This document shows, piece after piece, positions 6,724-14,915 of a DNA stretch of 39,865 nt. Location: positions 1-39,865 of the forward strand of contig JAKOXM010000789.1 of NCBI GenBank assembly GCA_029781095.1, given 5' to 3'. A program made the translations under genes and the position numbers. Under the pieces are notes generated by a model that was not told the DNA's origin, ran no database searches, and saw only the letters and a list, made by a program, of their open reading frames with translations. Positions within the stretch are counted from its first letter, which is position 1. Every line of letters starts with the position of its first letter. This DNA comes from Bacteroidota bacterium (GTDB lineage: Bacteria; Bacteroidota; Bacteroidia; Chitinophagales; Saprospiraceae).

Positions 6724-8367
6724 ATGAAATTTATCCTGTACACACTGCTTCTACTCCTGCCGGTCCGCAATTCTTTCGGCCAGGCCATCGCTGAAAGTTC
6801 AAAAACCGCCGCTCCGGAACGCCGGCCCGGCGAAATAGTGATACAACTCGAAAGCACGGCCGATCTTTCCCGGTCGCTTGCCCTTTTGAATGAAGCCGGC
6901 CTTGGCACGGTTTCTCTGGAAAAATCTATCGCGCCCGACTGGCACATGCACCTGCTCAAATTCGACGAAAATCGCGTGGATCCCCTGCAGTTTCTTGCTG
7001 CGGCACGCCATACGCCGGGTATTCGTTTCGCCCAATGGAACTGCCGTGTACCCGATCGCAGCACCGAGCCCAACGACCCCGACTGGTGGCGACAGGGTGA
7101 TATGCAACTCATCGGAGCTCCCGACGCATGGGATGTCTCTACCGGCGGGCTCACGCCGGCGGGTGACACGATCGTGGTTGCCGTGCTGGAAAAAGGCGCC
7201 CTGCTCAGCCACCCGGAACTTGCCCCGAACCGCTGGCACAACTGGGGGGAAATTCCCGGAAACAATATTGACGACGACAATAACGGATATGTCGATGATT
7301 TTGGAGGCTGGGATGCCCGTAACGGAGGGGACGACCCGGGCAGCAGCAACCACGGCACCGCTATCAACGGCGTTATCGGCGCACGCGGCAACAACGGCGT
7401 CGGCATTACCGGAGTCAACTGGGCCGTACAACTGATGAATATTTCCAACACCGAATTTGAATCGGAAATCATCGCCGCCTATTATTATGTAGGCAAGATG
7501 CGCCGTTTGTACAACCAGACAAACGGCGCAAAAGGCGCCTTTGTCGTAGCGACCAACGCTTCATTCGGACTTGACCGCGAATTCGGGGACGATCATCCGC
7601 TTTGGTGCGCCACCTACGATTCACTGGGACAGGTGGGAATTCTGGGCGTGGGCGCCACAACAAACGGCAATATCAACGTAGACCTGGAAGGCGACATGCC
7701 TACCACCTGCAAAAGTGAATTCCTGATTTCGGTGAACAACACCAACCAACTGGGCGCCAAAATGCCATCTACGGGCACAGGATCCGCATCCATCGACCTG
7801 GGCGCGCCGGGCAACGACACCTACACAACAGGAGGCTCAAACTCACCCACATACGGAACCCTCGGGGGCACTTCGCTGGCCACGCCGCACGTAACAGGTT
7901 CCGTTGCCCTGCTTTACAGCATGTCGTGCGACAAGCTGGCCAGCGACGCACTCACCAATCCGGCAGGTTGTGCACGCAGGGTGCGCGATATCATTTTAGA
8001 TAACGTAGAGCCCGAACCCAGCCTGCAGGGAGTTACCAAAACCGGTGGTTACCTCCAGATCGCCAAAGCCGTAGATGCCGTGCGTACCCTGTGCGATGGT
8101 CTGGTCGGCCCCCTGAACATCCTGGAATTCAGAACATCTGCCGATAACAATCAAATTGACATGTACTACCAGACGCCCAATTTCGAACCGTACCAATTCA
8201 GGGTATTCAACATGCTCGGCCAGTTGATGCACGAAGAGACGGTCCGGCCCCAGCAATTCGGCGTTAACTACGTCACATTTGATGCCACCGACCTGCCGCG
8301 CGGAGTATATGTCGCCAGCCTAGGACGCAACAAAGTGCTGGTCTCCAGAAAATTTCCAAAAATTTAA
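6724..8367 (+). CDS. Secreted S8 subtilisin-like protease with T9SS sorting domain and altered catalytic Asp
   Basis: This 547-residue protein has a signal peptide (MKFILYTLLLLLPVRNSFGQ), a pro-region to about residue 125, an S8 peptidase domain and a C-terminal T9SS type A sorting domain from about 470 (YQFRVFNMLGQLMHEETV, then LPRGVYVASLG). The catalytic His210 (NHGTAINGVIGA) and Ser384 (GGTSLATPHVTG) are present. The position that normally holds the catalytic Asp (VIDTG) reads VLEKG, giving Glu156. The N-terminal frame extends to 6646, but the ATG at 6724 begins a textbook signal peptide. It is probably exported and anchored at or released from the cell surface. With Glu in the triad the activity may be reduced or lost. 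Confidence 0.88.
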   Translation: MKFILYTLLLLLPVRNSFGQAIAESSKTAAPERRPGEIVIQLESTADLSRSLALLNEAGLGTVSLEKSIAPDWHMHLLKFDENRVDPLQFLAAARHTPGIRFAQWNCRVPDRSTEPNDPDWWRQGDMQLIGAPDAWDVSTGGLTPAGDTIVVAVLEKGALLSHPELAPNRWHNWGEIPGNNIDDDNNGYVDDFGGWDARNGGDDPGSSNHGTAINGVIGARGNNGVGITGVNWAVQLMNISNTEFESEIIAAYYYVGKMRRLYNQTNGAKGAFVVATNASFGLDREFGDDHPLWCATYDSLGQVGILGVGATTNGNINVDLEGDMPTTCKSEFLISVNNTNQLGAKMPSTGTGSASIDLGAPGNDTYTTGGSNSPTYGTLGGTSLATPHVTGSVALLYSMSCDKLASDALTNPAGCARRVRDIILDNVEPEPSLQGVTKTGGYLQIAKAVDAVRTLCDGLVGPLNILEFRTSADNNQIDMYYQTPNFEPYQFRVFNMLGQLMHEETVRPQQFGVNYVTFDATDLPRGVYVASLGRNKVLVSRKFPKI

Positions 8368-8374
8368 AACCGTG

Positions 8375-8407
8375 TTTGGTTTTTTGGGTTGCCAGGTTCT
8401 ATCTTTG
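8375..8407 (+). promoter_or_regulatory. Promoter of tRNA-Arg
   Basis: TTTG (8375-8378), a 21-bp spacer and TATCTTTG (8400-8407) match the Bacteroidota promoter consensus. The predicted start is near 8413, about 18 bp before the mature tRNA. It lies immediately after the protease stop codon. Confidence 0.75.
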
Positions 8408-8430
8408 CACCCCGAAACCAAAAATGGTAT

Positions 8431-8503
8431 GGCTCCGTAGCTTAATGGATAGAGCATCTGACTACGGATCAGAAGGTTAGAGGTTCGAGTCCTCTCGGAG
8501 TCA
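8431..8503 (+). tRNA. tRNA-Arg (anticodon ACG)
   Basis: The 73-nt sequence folds as a cloverleaf. The acceptor stem GGCTCCG (8431-8437) pairs with CGGAGTC (8496-8502) with one G-U pair, and the discriminator base is A. The anticodon stem TCTGA/TCAGA encloses loop CTACGGA, giving anticodon ACG, which reads CGN arginine codons after A34 deamination. The T arm is AGAGG-TTCGAGT-CCTCT. The 3' CCA is not encoded and must be added by the CCA enzyme. Confidence 0.96.
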
Positions 8504-8540
8504 CTACAATTAGAAGTGTTTGATTATGTACTGGTTAAGC

Positions 8541-8636
8541 AGGTTTCGGGTTAGCAGGTTGACGGGTCTCGGGTGTTCTTCAATAATGCAATTTATTCAG
8601 GAAGAACCCGAAACGCATCAACCCGAAACCCGAAAT
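8541..8636. repeat. Imperfect long inverted repeat between tRNA-Arg and rpmB
   Basis: The left arm (8541-8581) and right arm (8601-8636) are imperfect reverse complements built from TTTCGGGTT-like words, with a 19-nt loop. The closest part of the stem is GTTCTTC paired with GAAGAAC. A T-rich stretch (CTCTTTTTC) follows. It could terminate the tRNA transcript before rpmB; no TAnnTTTG box was found between this hairpin and the rpmB start. Confidence 0.6.
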
Positions 8637-8700
8637 CTCTTTTTCAGTTGCATACTCATTTTTTGAAAACCATTCAATCAGAACACTCAAATTCAAATTT

Positions 8701-8964
8701 ATGTCTAAAATATGTGACCTGACGGGCAAGAAGCCGATCACCGGCAACCACGTCTCACACTCCAATCGCAAAACGAAACGCCGCTTTTACCCGAACCTGC
8801 AGACGAAGAAATTCTTCATGCCGGAAACCGGCGAGTGGGTGACGCTGAAAGTAAGCACCTCTGCAATGCGCACGATCTCCAAACTGGGTTTGTACCAGTA
8901 CATCAAAAAACTGGAGAAAAAAGGCGAGATTGTCTATCACGGTACGGGCCCCGAAGGCTGCTAA
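8701..8964 (+). CDS. rpmB: 50S ribosomal protein L28
   Basis: This 87-residue protein of the large ribosomal subunit has the L28 opening MSKICDLTGKKPITGNHVSH, the NRKTKRRFYPNLQ segment and the WVTLKVSTSAMRTISKLGL core. The length is normal for Bacteroidota. It is first in the L28, L33, DUF4295 order that is conserved across the phylum and probably shares one transcript with them. L28 contacts 23S rRNA and is needed for late 50S assembly. Confidence 0.97.
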   Translation: MSKICDLTGKKPITGNHVSHSNRKTKRRFYPNLQTKKFFMPETGEWVTLKVSTSAMRTISKLGLYQYIKKLEKKGEIVYHGTGPEGC

Positions 8965-9058
8965 CCGATTTCAAAAAAATACCTGTTTCACACATCATAT
9001 TGTTGGGTTCGTCTCAAACGAAAAGGTGTAAAACGCAACCAATAACAGTTTTTTACCA

Positions 9059-9247
9059 ATGGCAAAGAAAAGCAAAGGCAATCGCATCCAGGTGATTCTC
9101 GAATGCACCGAGCATAAAACCAGCGGTCTGCCGGGAACTTCTCGCTACGTTACGCAGAAGAACCGTAAAAACACGCCGGACCGCATGGAGTTGAAAAAAT
9201 ACAACCCCATTATGCGCAAATACACGGTTCACCGTGAAATCAAGTAA
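9059..9247 (+). CDS. rpmG: 50S ribosomal protein L33
   Basis: This 62-residue basic ribosomal protein has the L33 pattern: [19 protein letters not shown], then [22 protein letters not shown] and a C-terminal HREIK. The zinc-binding cysteine pairs of the C+ form are absent; only one Cys remains, so it is the C- (zinc-independent) type. It lies 94 bp after rpmB and 34 bp before the DUF4295 gene. Confidence 0.96.
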   Translation: MAKKSKGNRIQVILECTEHKTSGLPGTSRYVTQKNRKNTPDRMELKKYNPIMRKYTVHREIK

Positions 9248-9281
9248 ACCATCATTCTCTCACTCGTAAACCGCAAGGGTT

Positions 9282-9461
9282 ATGGCTAAGAAAGTTTCCA
9301 AAAACGCCCGTGTTGCCCAGCGTGCTGCCAACGCGGGTTCCGGCAAAGACCACGTGAAAGTGGTGAAAGCCGTGAAGGACCCGGTTACGGGCAAATACAC
9401 TTACAAGCAAATGATCGTTCACAAAGACAAGGTGAAAGATTTTTTTGCTGATGTAAAATAA
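9282..9461 (+). CDS. DUF4295 small basic protein, Bacteroidota ribosomal-cluster companion
   Basis: A 59-residue lysine-rich protein is encoded from the ATG at 9282 to the TAA at 9459. It begins MAKKVSKNARVAQRAANAGS and ends with YTYKQMIVHKDKVKDF plus a few residues, matching the DUF4295 family (PF14128). The family is restricted to Bacteroidota and is found directly after L33. The function is unproven, but small size, strong positive charge and fixed position suggest a ribosome-associated protein. It ends 27 bp before a strong bidirectional terminator hairpin. Confidence 0.93.
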   Translation: MAKKVSKNARVAQRAANAGSGKDHVKVVKAVKDPVTGKYTYKQMIVHKDKVKDFFADVK

Positions 9462-9488
9462 GTACCTGTTTATCAGGAATTTATCTTA

Positions 9489-9522
9489 AAACGGGTTCGA
9501 GGCTGCCGCTTCGAACCCGTTT
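9489..9522. terminator. Bidirectional terminator hairpin
   Basis: AAACGGGTTCGA (9489-9500) is perfectly complementary to TCGAACCCGTTT (9511-9522), with a 10-nt loop. The arms carry A on one side and T on the other, so it can terminate both the rpmB-rpmG-DUF4295 transcript and the converging gene at 9544. Confidence 0.85.
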
Positions 9523-9543
9523 CCGTTATTGGCATGGGCCAGG

Positions 9544-11469
9544 TTATTCGCGTACCAGCTTTCCGGAAATGACCTTTCCGTTTATTCCTGCTCGATAGAA
9601 ATACATCCCGCTCGCCGGCAGTTCGGCAGCATCGATGGAAAATGTGTGATATCCGGCATCCACATCCTGAAGTCTTCCAAGTATCCTTTTCCCGGAAATA
9701 TCGAATACTTCGAGTCGAAGCTGTCCGGCAAACTCCGATACCACGCCGAACGACGCCCGATCGCGGAACGGATTGGGACTGGGCGGGAATATGGTTGATC
9801 CCGTCTCCTGATTTTCGTCGAACAAAAGCAGCAGCGGGCGCCTGTCGGCTGCTGCAGGATAGGCTTCCGATGCAAGCGCATCCGGCAGCGGTATTACGGC
9901 ATTCGACAGGTATCCCGGCTGCAATGCCCTGATCTTTAATTTGAATACAGATTCGTTTCTGGCAAATTGCTTTCCGGCGGGGTCAAACCAAAGCAGGCGA
10001 AGTTTCCCTCCCTGCAAATGGTAATCCTCGGAAGGAAGTCCCTCGACGGCAAGCAACTCCAGTTTTGAAGGGTCAATGGAAAGTGCCGTTTGCCAGCCTT
10101 CCAGAATGGCATCGGATGACATACGTACCGGCAACGTCAGTTCTTCTCCTGCATCAACGAGCCGGTCATCCATCGTCATCACCAGCGGCGAGCGATCCAG
10201 CGGGTCTCCGGCAAATGTGGCGGAGAGATTGACATCCCCCATTTTGATTCCGACGAAGTCGAGCCCTCCGAATGCCGTATCAACCGCAAGGTTTGGAAGC
10301 ACGATCTGGTAGGTATCTTTTACTGCGCTCATGAAATTGCCGGGGTTGGCAAGAGGCCGGACGAATCGCCAGGACTGAACCGCCGGGAAGGTGTCGTATA
10401 TGCCGAGGATGAGTTTCCGTGTTTCTACAATATCAAAAGTGGTGACGCTGCCGCTCTGGTTGACATCGGCTGCAAGCCACTGATACAGCGACTGAAAAGG
10501 CTGTATGTTCAGGATATGCTTGGTGATCTGCAGCAGATCGAGGGTGGAAACACCCAAAAGAGGGTTGTCGTTGCGCTTGCCGCGAACCGTCAGATGGTAG
10601 TCAAAATCCGGCGGCAGCGCATGAAACGCGGTGCTGTAACAGGAGTCGGCAAAATCCTCCTGCAGGGGCAGAAGCGTCTGCGGCCCGCCTTGTACCGGCG
10701 TCGCCAGCAGGTCGCCGCGGATCGCATACTGGCTCATATGCTGGCCATTTGCAGCATGCAGGCACCCCTGCAATCCAATATCGTTATCGCCGGATCCGTT
10801 AAAACAGTCACAATTACTCGCATTGTCCTGCACGACAATGTTGCTGACGCATTTATTCTTCAAACCGTTTTCATCCTTTACCCAGATTTCCAGGTTGTGG
10901 GTACCCAGATCACAGGCATCAAAAACGAGGCTCGTCTCGGTTGGAAAACCCGTGCCCATGCCCACTTCCCGCATACCATATACCAGCATACTGTCGGGCG
11001 TACAGTTGTCCGACACATTCAGCACAAAATCCTCAACATGGGCGGTCGTGGTACAGGAAAGTTCCAGGTTTTGCGACAGGCTGTTGATACACAGCAAATT
11101 AGGCGCGAAACAATCCTTGATCGTAAACAGGTAGGTGCACTGGATAACATTTCCGCAGTTATCATTGGCGCGCCAGGTAATTTTATGAGTACCGAGCGGG
11201 AACGGACCGCTCACGGCAGCGTCGCTGGCCTGTATATCGATACCGCCATTGTTGAACAGGTCTATTTTATACAGGTAACTGATCAGCGGGCCGTTTAAGC
11301 AGCTTGTCACGGCCTCTTCCGACAGGCTGACATCCCCCTCCGTGCAGCTGTTCTGGTTGAGACAGAAGGTCTTATCCGAGCACGCACTTATCCAGGAGAT
11401 AGCCTGTCCCTGCAAAGTCCGGGAGGCAAAAAGTAGTATGAGCAGTAGTAATCGGTTCATAAACAACAA
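9544..11469 (-). CDS. Large T9SS-exported protein with HYR-like, dockerin-like and cohesin-like regions
   Basis: This 641-residue secreted protein has a signal peptide (residues 1-22; the ATG at 11460 is an alternative start) and a HYR-like segment at about 60-130 (FPLGTHKITWRANDNCGN). A second Cys-rich repeat lies at about 130-220. A dockerin-like calcium-binding stretch follows near 345 (AADVNQSGSVTTFDIVETRK). Next comes a beta-rich cohesin-like region (DAGEELTLPVRMSSDAILEG onwards). A C-terminal T9SS type A sorting domain (PNPF, LEVFDISGKRI, LPASGMYFYR) ends the protein. It is probably displayed on the cell surface and may scaffold or bind other secreted proteins through calcium; that role is inferred. 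A -7 box lies 40 bp upstream. Confidence 0.85.
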   Translation of the reverse strand: MLFMNRLLLLILLFASRTLQGQAISWISACSDKTFCLNQNSCTEGDVSLSEEAVTSCLNGPLISYLYKIDLFNNGGIDIQASDAAVSGPFPLGTHKITWRANDNCGNVIQCTYLFTIKDCFAPNLLCINSLSQNLELSCTTTAHVEDFVLNVSDNCTPDSMLVYGMREVGMGTGFPTETSLVFDACDLGTHNLEIWVKDENGLKNKCVSNIVVQDNASNCDCFNGSGDNDIGLQGCLHAANGQHMSQYAIRGDLLATPVQGGPQTLLPLQEDFADSCYSTAFHALPPDFDYHLTVRGKRNDNPLLGVSTLDLLQITKHILNIQPFQSLYQWLAADVNQSGSVTTFDIVETRKLILGIYDTFPAVQSWRFVRPLANPGNFMSAVKDTYQIVLPNLAVDTAFGGLDFVGIKMGDVNLSATFAGDPLDRSPLVMTMDDRLVDAGEELTLPVRMSSDAILEGWQTALSIDPSKLELLAVEGLPSEDYHLQGGKLRLLWFDPAGKQFARNESVFKLKIRALQPGYLSNAVIPLPDALASEAYPAAADRRPLLLLFDENQETGSTIFPPSPNPFRDRASFGVVSEFAGQLRLEVFDISGKRILGRLQDVDAGYHTFSIDAAELPASGMYFYRAGINGKVISGKLVRE

Positions 11470-11508
11470 TTTTGGTTAAAATTGTCCTGAAAACGACCTG
11501 ATACCCTG

Positions 11509-11516
11509 CAAAAATA
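11509..11516 (-). promoter_or_regulatory. -7 box upstream of the T9SS cargo gene
   Basis: On the minus strand the sequence TATTTTTG matches TAnnTTTG, about 40 bp before the start at 11469. No -33 element was recognised. Confidence 0.5.
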
Positions 11517-11557
11517 ATTCCTAAATTACCTTTCCCTGTGAAAATCCTCCAGAGGGC

Positions 11558-13021
11558 TCAGCCGGCGAGCCGTTCCCTTCGCTTTTGCCAAAAATAAACC
11601 GGGATGCCGAGCAGCACGATAAATACACCTGACCACGTATTTTGCGGCTTGGTGACCAGCAAAATGACGCATATGGCTCCTGCGATCAATATATACAACG
11701 CAGGTAAAAAAGGATAGCCGACTACCCGGTAAGGGCGTTCGGCATCGGGTTCCTTGCGACGCAGAACAAAAACACCCATAATGGTAACGATGTAAAACAT
11801 CAGCGAGGCAAACGTGGCGTAGTCAAGCAAATCGCCGTAGGTGCCGGAAAGGCAGAGAACACTCGCCCAGACAGCCTGCGTCAGCAAGGCGAAACCGGGC
11901 ACCCCGCTTTTATTCAGTGTGGCGGCTTTTTTGAAAAACAGTCCTTCCTGAGCCATGGCGTAATACACCCTTGCTCCGGCAAGGATTAGTCCGTTGTTGC
12001 AACCAAAAGTAGATACCATGATGAGTCCGGCCATGAGGGCCGCCGCGACACTGCCGAAAATCATGGACGCCGCCGCCGTTCCGACCCGATCGGTGCCGCC
12101 GCCCGCAAACTGTATTCCCTGTCCCAGCACATCCGTCGCATGCGGGTCTCCCTTGACAGGCAGCAAGGAGAGGTATGCTACATTCGCCAGTATATACAGC
12201 GCGGTCACGATACAGGTGCCGAACAGCAAACTGAGCGGTATATCGCGCCGCGGATTTTTCATCTCTCCGGCGATAAAAGTTACGTTATTCCAGGCGTCGC
12301 TCGAAAACAAAGGCCCTATAATGGCGGTACCGAAGGCCATCAAAAGCGCAAATCCGGTGATGGACGTCGTGATCCAGGCCCCGTCTACAAGGGAAGTTTG
12401 ACTTGCCTGCCAGGCATTTTCCCAGTTTTGGGCAAACACGTCGCCTTTCAGACCGACGGCCAGGCCGACCACAACGAGTGCGAGAAGTGCCAGCAATTTG
12501 GCGGAGGTAAACACCAGCTGGATAATCTTGCCATTTTGTATTCCCCGGCTGTTGACTATCGTCAGCAAAACGATCATGGCAATGGCAAAAATCTGGCTGG
12601 CGGCAATTTTGAATTTCCCAGCGGTCAGCAGCACATTATCCGGGCTCAGCATTGGAAAAAAATAACCGGTAAATTTTGCAAATGCCACCGCTACTGCGGC
12701 TATCGTGCCGGTCTGAATAACCGTAAATACCGTCCAGCCGTATAAAAATGCCGGCAGTTGCCCGTATGCCCGTTCGATATAAACAAACTGGCCGCCCGCT
12801 TTCGGCATCATGCCTGCCAGTTCGCCGTAACTCAGCGCTGCAGTGATGGTGATCGCTCCGGCGACGAGCCAAAGCAACAGCATCCATCCGGATGACCCCA
12901 CCACACGGGAGCAATCGGCGCTAACGATAAAAATACCCGAACCGATCATGCCGCCTGCCACAAGCATGGTGCCGTCGAGCAAACTGAGTGACCGGTGAAA
13001 TTGAGCCTTTGTGTTTTCCAT
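11558..13021 (-). CDS. APC-superfamily amino-acid permease (LAT-like)
   Basis: This 487-residue protein with about 12 membrane spans belongs to the APC superfamily of amino-acid transporters and resembles the LAT/YkbA-like branch. The substrate-binding signature GGMIGSGIFIV lies in the first span near residue 22-32, and SYGELAGMMPKAGGQFVYIERAYG follows. It should import or exchange amino acids across the inner membrane; the specificity is unknown. The longer frame to 13057 adds 12 residues and would overlap the intergenic hairpin, so the ATG at 13021 is preferred. It follows a second APC permease gene in the same direction. Confidence 0.9.
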   Translation of the reverse strand: MENTKAQFHRSLSLLDGTMLVAGGMIGSGIFIVSADCSRVVGSSGWMLLLWLVAGAITITAALSYGELAGMMPKAGGQFVYIERAYGQLPAFLYGWTVFTVIQTGTIAAVAVAFAKFTGYFFPMLSPDNVLLTAGKFKIAASQIFAIAMIVLLTIVNSRGIQNGKIIQLVFTSAKLLALLALVVVGLAVGLKGDVFAQNWENAWQASQTSLVDGAWITTSITGFALLMAFGTAIIGPLFSSDAWNNVTFIAGEMKNPRRDIPLSLLFGTCIVTALYILANVAYLSLLPVKGDPHATDVLGQGIQFAGGGTDRVGTAAASMIFGSVAAALMAGLIMVSTFGCNNGLILAGARVYYAMAQEGLFFKKAATLNKSGVPGFALLTQAVWASVLCLSGTYGDLLDYATFASLMFYIVTIMGVFVLRRKEPDAERPYRVVGYPFLPALYILIAGAICVILLVTKPQNTWSGVFIVLLGIPVYFWQKRRERLAG

Positions 13022-13043
13022 GGCTGAAACAGTGGAGAAAGGC

Positions 13044-13098
13044 TGTTCGGGCAGCACAGGGCAGGGAACTCAATCACCGACGCTGTGCCGCCCGAACA
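13044..13098. repeat. Hairpin between the two permease genes
   Basis: TGTTCGGGCAGCACAG (13044-13059) and CTGTGCCGCCCGAACA (13083-13098) pair with a single mismatch around a 23-nt loop. On the minus strand it sits after the stop of the first permease gene and 22 bp before the start of the second. It could be a terminator or a processing or attenuation site; there is no clear T tract. Confidence 0.7.
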
Positions 13099-13124
13099 AT
13101 CATTCGCGATCCTATTTTGAACTA

Positions 13125-14609
13125 TTACTGCAGTTTGCTGTGAAAGCGGCTGTAACTGAAATAAATGACCAAGCCAACGACCATCCACACAGCTGCGGTG
13201 AGCTGTGTCTGGCTGTCGAGGCCATAGATCATGGCAGCGCATACAAGCATGCCGAGGATCGGTACCAGCGGCACCAGCGGCGTGCGGAACGGACGCGGTG
13301 TGACGGGGTCCATCCGGCGCATGATCCAAACGCCTGCGCTTACCAGCACGAACGCAAAAAGCGTACCTATGCTGGTCAGGTTGCCCGCTACATAGCCGGG
13401 CACAAATGCAGCAAACAGGCCTACAAAAAGGAACAGAATCCAGTTGGATTTAAAAGGCGTGCGATATACCGGATGCACCTCGGCAAATACCTTTGGCAGC
13501 AAACCGTCGTTCGCCATCGAATAGAACACCCGGCTCTGGCCGAGCAGCATCACGAGGATAACCGAAGAAAAACCGGCCAGGATAGCGATGGTAACAGCCG
13601 TAGCAAGCCAGCCGTAGCCAGTCATCGCCTTGGTGATGGCAAAAGCGACCGATGCTTCGCGACCTTCGCGAACAAAATCGGTATAGGGTACCAGCCCGGT
13701 AAGCACATGTGAGAACAAAACGTACAGGACCGTGCATATTACCAGCGAACCGAGGATGCCGATAGGCATGTCGCGACTCGGGTTTTTAGCCTCCTGTGCT
13801 GCCGTAGAAACGGCATCGAAGCCGATAAATGCGAAGAAAACGATGCCCGCGCCTGCGAGTACGCCGCCCCAGCCGTGGCGGAACGGATCGGCATAACTGT
13901 AAGTGGTGCCGTCGGGCTGAATGGCGTCGGGAGCATTGGCAGGTATCATGTAGGGAACGTGCAGCTCCGGATTTATGAACTGCCATCCTAAAATGATGAA
14001 TGCCAGTACAATCGCTACTTTTACAAATACGATAACCACATTCACGGCTGCCGAGCCTTTCGTACCCCGCACCAGCAGCATGGTGAGCGCCAGCAGGATG
14101 AAAAGCGCCGGAATATTCATTATACCGGTGTGCAGCACATTCTCTTTGTCGAGCGCTGACTCCAATGGCGAATGGCACCACTCGTAAGGAATTGCACCTC
14201 CCAGCAACAGGTTCAGGTACTCGCTCCAGGCAATAGAAACCGTCGCCGCTCCGAGTGCGTACTCAAGTACCAGCGCCCAGCCAATGATCCAGGCAACCAG
14301 TTCGCCCATTGTAGCGTAGGCGTACGTGTAGGCGCTGCCTGCAATCGGGATCATGCTGGCGAATTCCGCATAACACAATCCCGCAAAGGCGCAGCCCAAA
14401 GCCGCGATCAGGAATGAAATGGTAACCGCAGGGCCTGCGTGTTCGCCGGCTGCCGCTGCTGTACGCACGAACAAACCTGCACCGATAATAGCTCCAATGC
14501 CGAGCGCAATGAGATTGTATGCGCTCAGGGTACGTTTCAGGCCCGTGTCAGAATCAGATGCCGTTGACAGCAATTGCGACAGGGGCTTTTTTACCCATAA
14601 ATTAGCCAT
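13125..14609 (-). CDS. APC-superfamily cationic-amino-acid-type permease
   Basis: This 494-residue transporter resembles the CAT/YfnA branch of the APC superfamily. It has a cytoplasmic N-terminus (KRTLSAYNLIALGIGAIIGAG, with the first-span binding loop) and LCYAEFASMIPIAGSAYTYAYATMGE in span 3. FFAFIGFDAVSTAAQEAKNPSRDMP follows, marking the CAT group. About 12-14 spans are predicted. It probably imports cationic or neutral amino acids. It is the first gene of a permease pair and has an imperfect -7 box (TATCTTTC on the minus strand, 14652-14659) upstream. Confidence 0.92.
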   Translation of the reverse strand: MANLWVKKPLSQLLSTASDSDTGLKRTLSAYNLIALGIGAIIGAGLFVRTAAAAGEHAGPAVTISFLIAALGCAFAGLCYAEFASMIPIAGSAYTYAYATMGELVAWIIGWALVLEYALGAATVSIAWSEYLNLLLGGAIPYEWCHSPLESALDKENVLHTGIMNIPALFILLALTMLLVRGTKGSAAVNVVIVFVKVAIVLAFIILGWQFINPELHVPYMIPANAPDAIQPDGTTYSYADPFRHGWGGVLAGAGIVFFAFIGFDAVSTAAQEAKNPSRDMPIGILGSLVICTVLYVLFSHVLTGLVPYTDFVREGREASVAFAITKAMTGYGWLATAVTIAILAGFSSVILVMLLGQSRVFYSMANDGLLPKVFAEVHPVYRTPFKSNWILFLFVGLFAAFVPGYVAGNLTSIGTLFAFVLVSAGVWIMRRMDPVTPRPFRTPLVPLVPILGMLVCAAMIYGLDSQTQLTAAVWMVVGLVIYFSYSRFHSKLQ

Positions 14610-14731
14610 AAGTTGTTAATTCGTTTTTAGAAAGATGTTGTTTTTCGGGGGGAAAGATAGAACGGTTTTCGGATTTGAGGTTTTTGATTTGGGATTTTGC
14701 CGTTGATGCGAAATTTTTTGCCCCGAACGCA
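14610..14731. other. Intergenic upstream region of the CAT-type permease
   Basis: This 122-bp AT-rich stretch lies before the permease start. The only recognisable signal is TATCTTTC on the minus strand at 14652-14659, one mismatch from TAnnTTTG. Nothing else was seen. Confidence 0.4.
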
Positions 14732-14890
14732 TTAATGAGCCACGATAACTTTCTGCACCGTTCTTGTTCCCGACTCGTCAATGATTTCGAGAAAACAGAT
14801 GCCGGCCGGCAAGTCTTTTACCCGCAGCTTTACATCGAAAATATTCCGCTGCCAATAACCGCTTTCACCTGTTTTAACCAAAAGTCGGGT
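14732..14890 (-). pseudogene. Stranded T9SS C-terminal sorting domain (gene remnant)
   Basis: Read on the minus strand, the last 45-50 residues of an open frame look like the end of a T9SS cargo protein. The segment GESGYWQRNI is followed by KLRVKDLPAGICFLEII and then GTRTVQKVIVAH before the stop at 14732. This is the usual pattern of a type A sorting domain (turn, LPAGxYxL strand, basic end). Nothing upstream resembles the body of such a protein: the frame runs antisense into hemD and has no signal peptide. The simplest reading is a deletion or rearrangement that left only the tail. The left boundary is exact; the right boundary is approximate. Confidence 0.65.
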
Positions 14891-14903
14891 TCTCCAAAAC
14901 CCA

Positions 14904-14911
14904 TACCTTCG
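14904..14911 (+). promoter_or_regulatory. Possible -7 box directly before hemD
   Basis: TACCTTCG differs from TAnnTTTG at one base and ends 4 nt before the hemD ATG. If used, the transcript would begin at or inside the start codon. No -33 element was seen. Confidence 0.35.
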
Positions 14912-14915
14912 CTCC

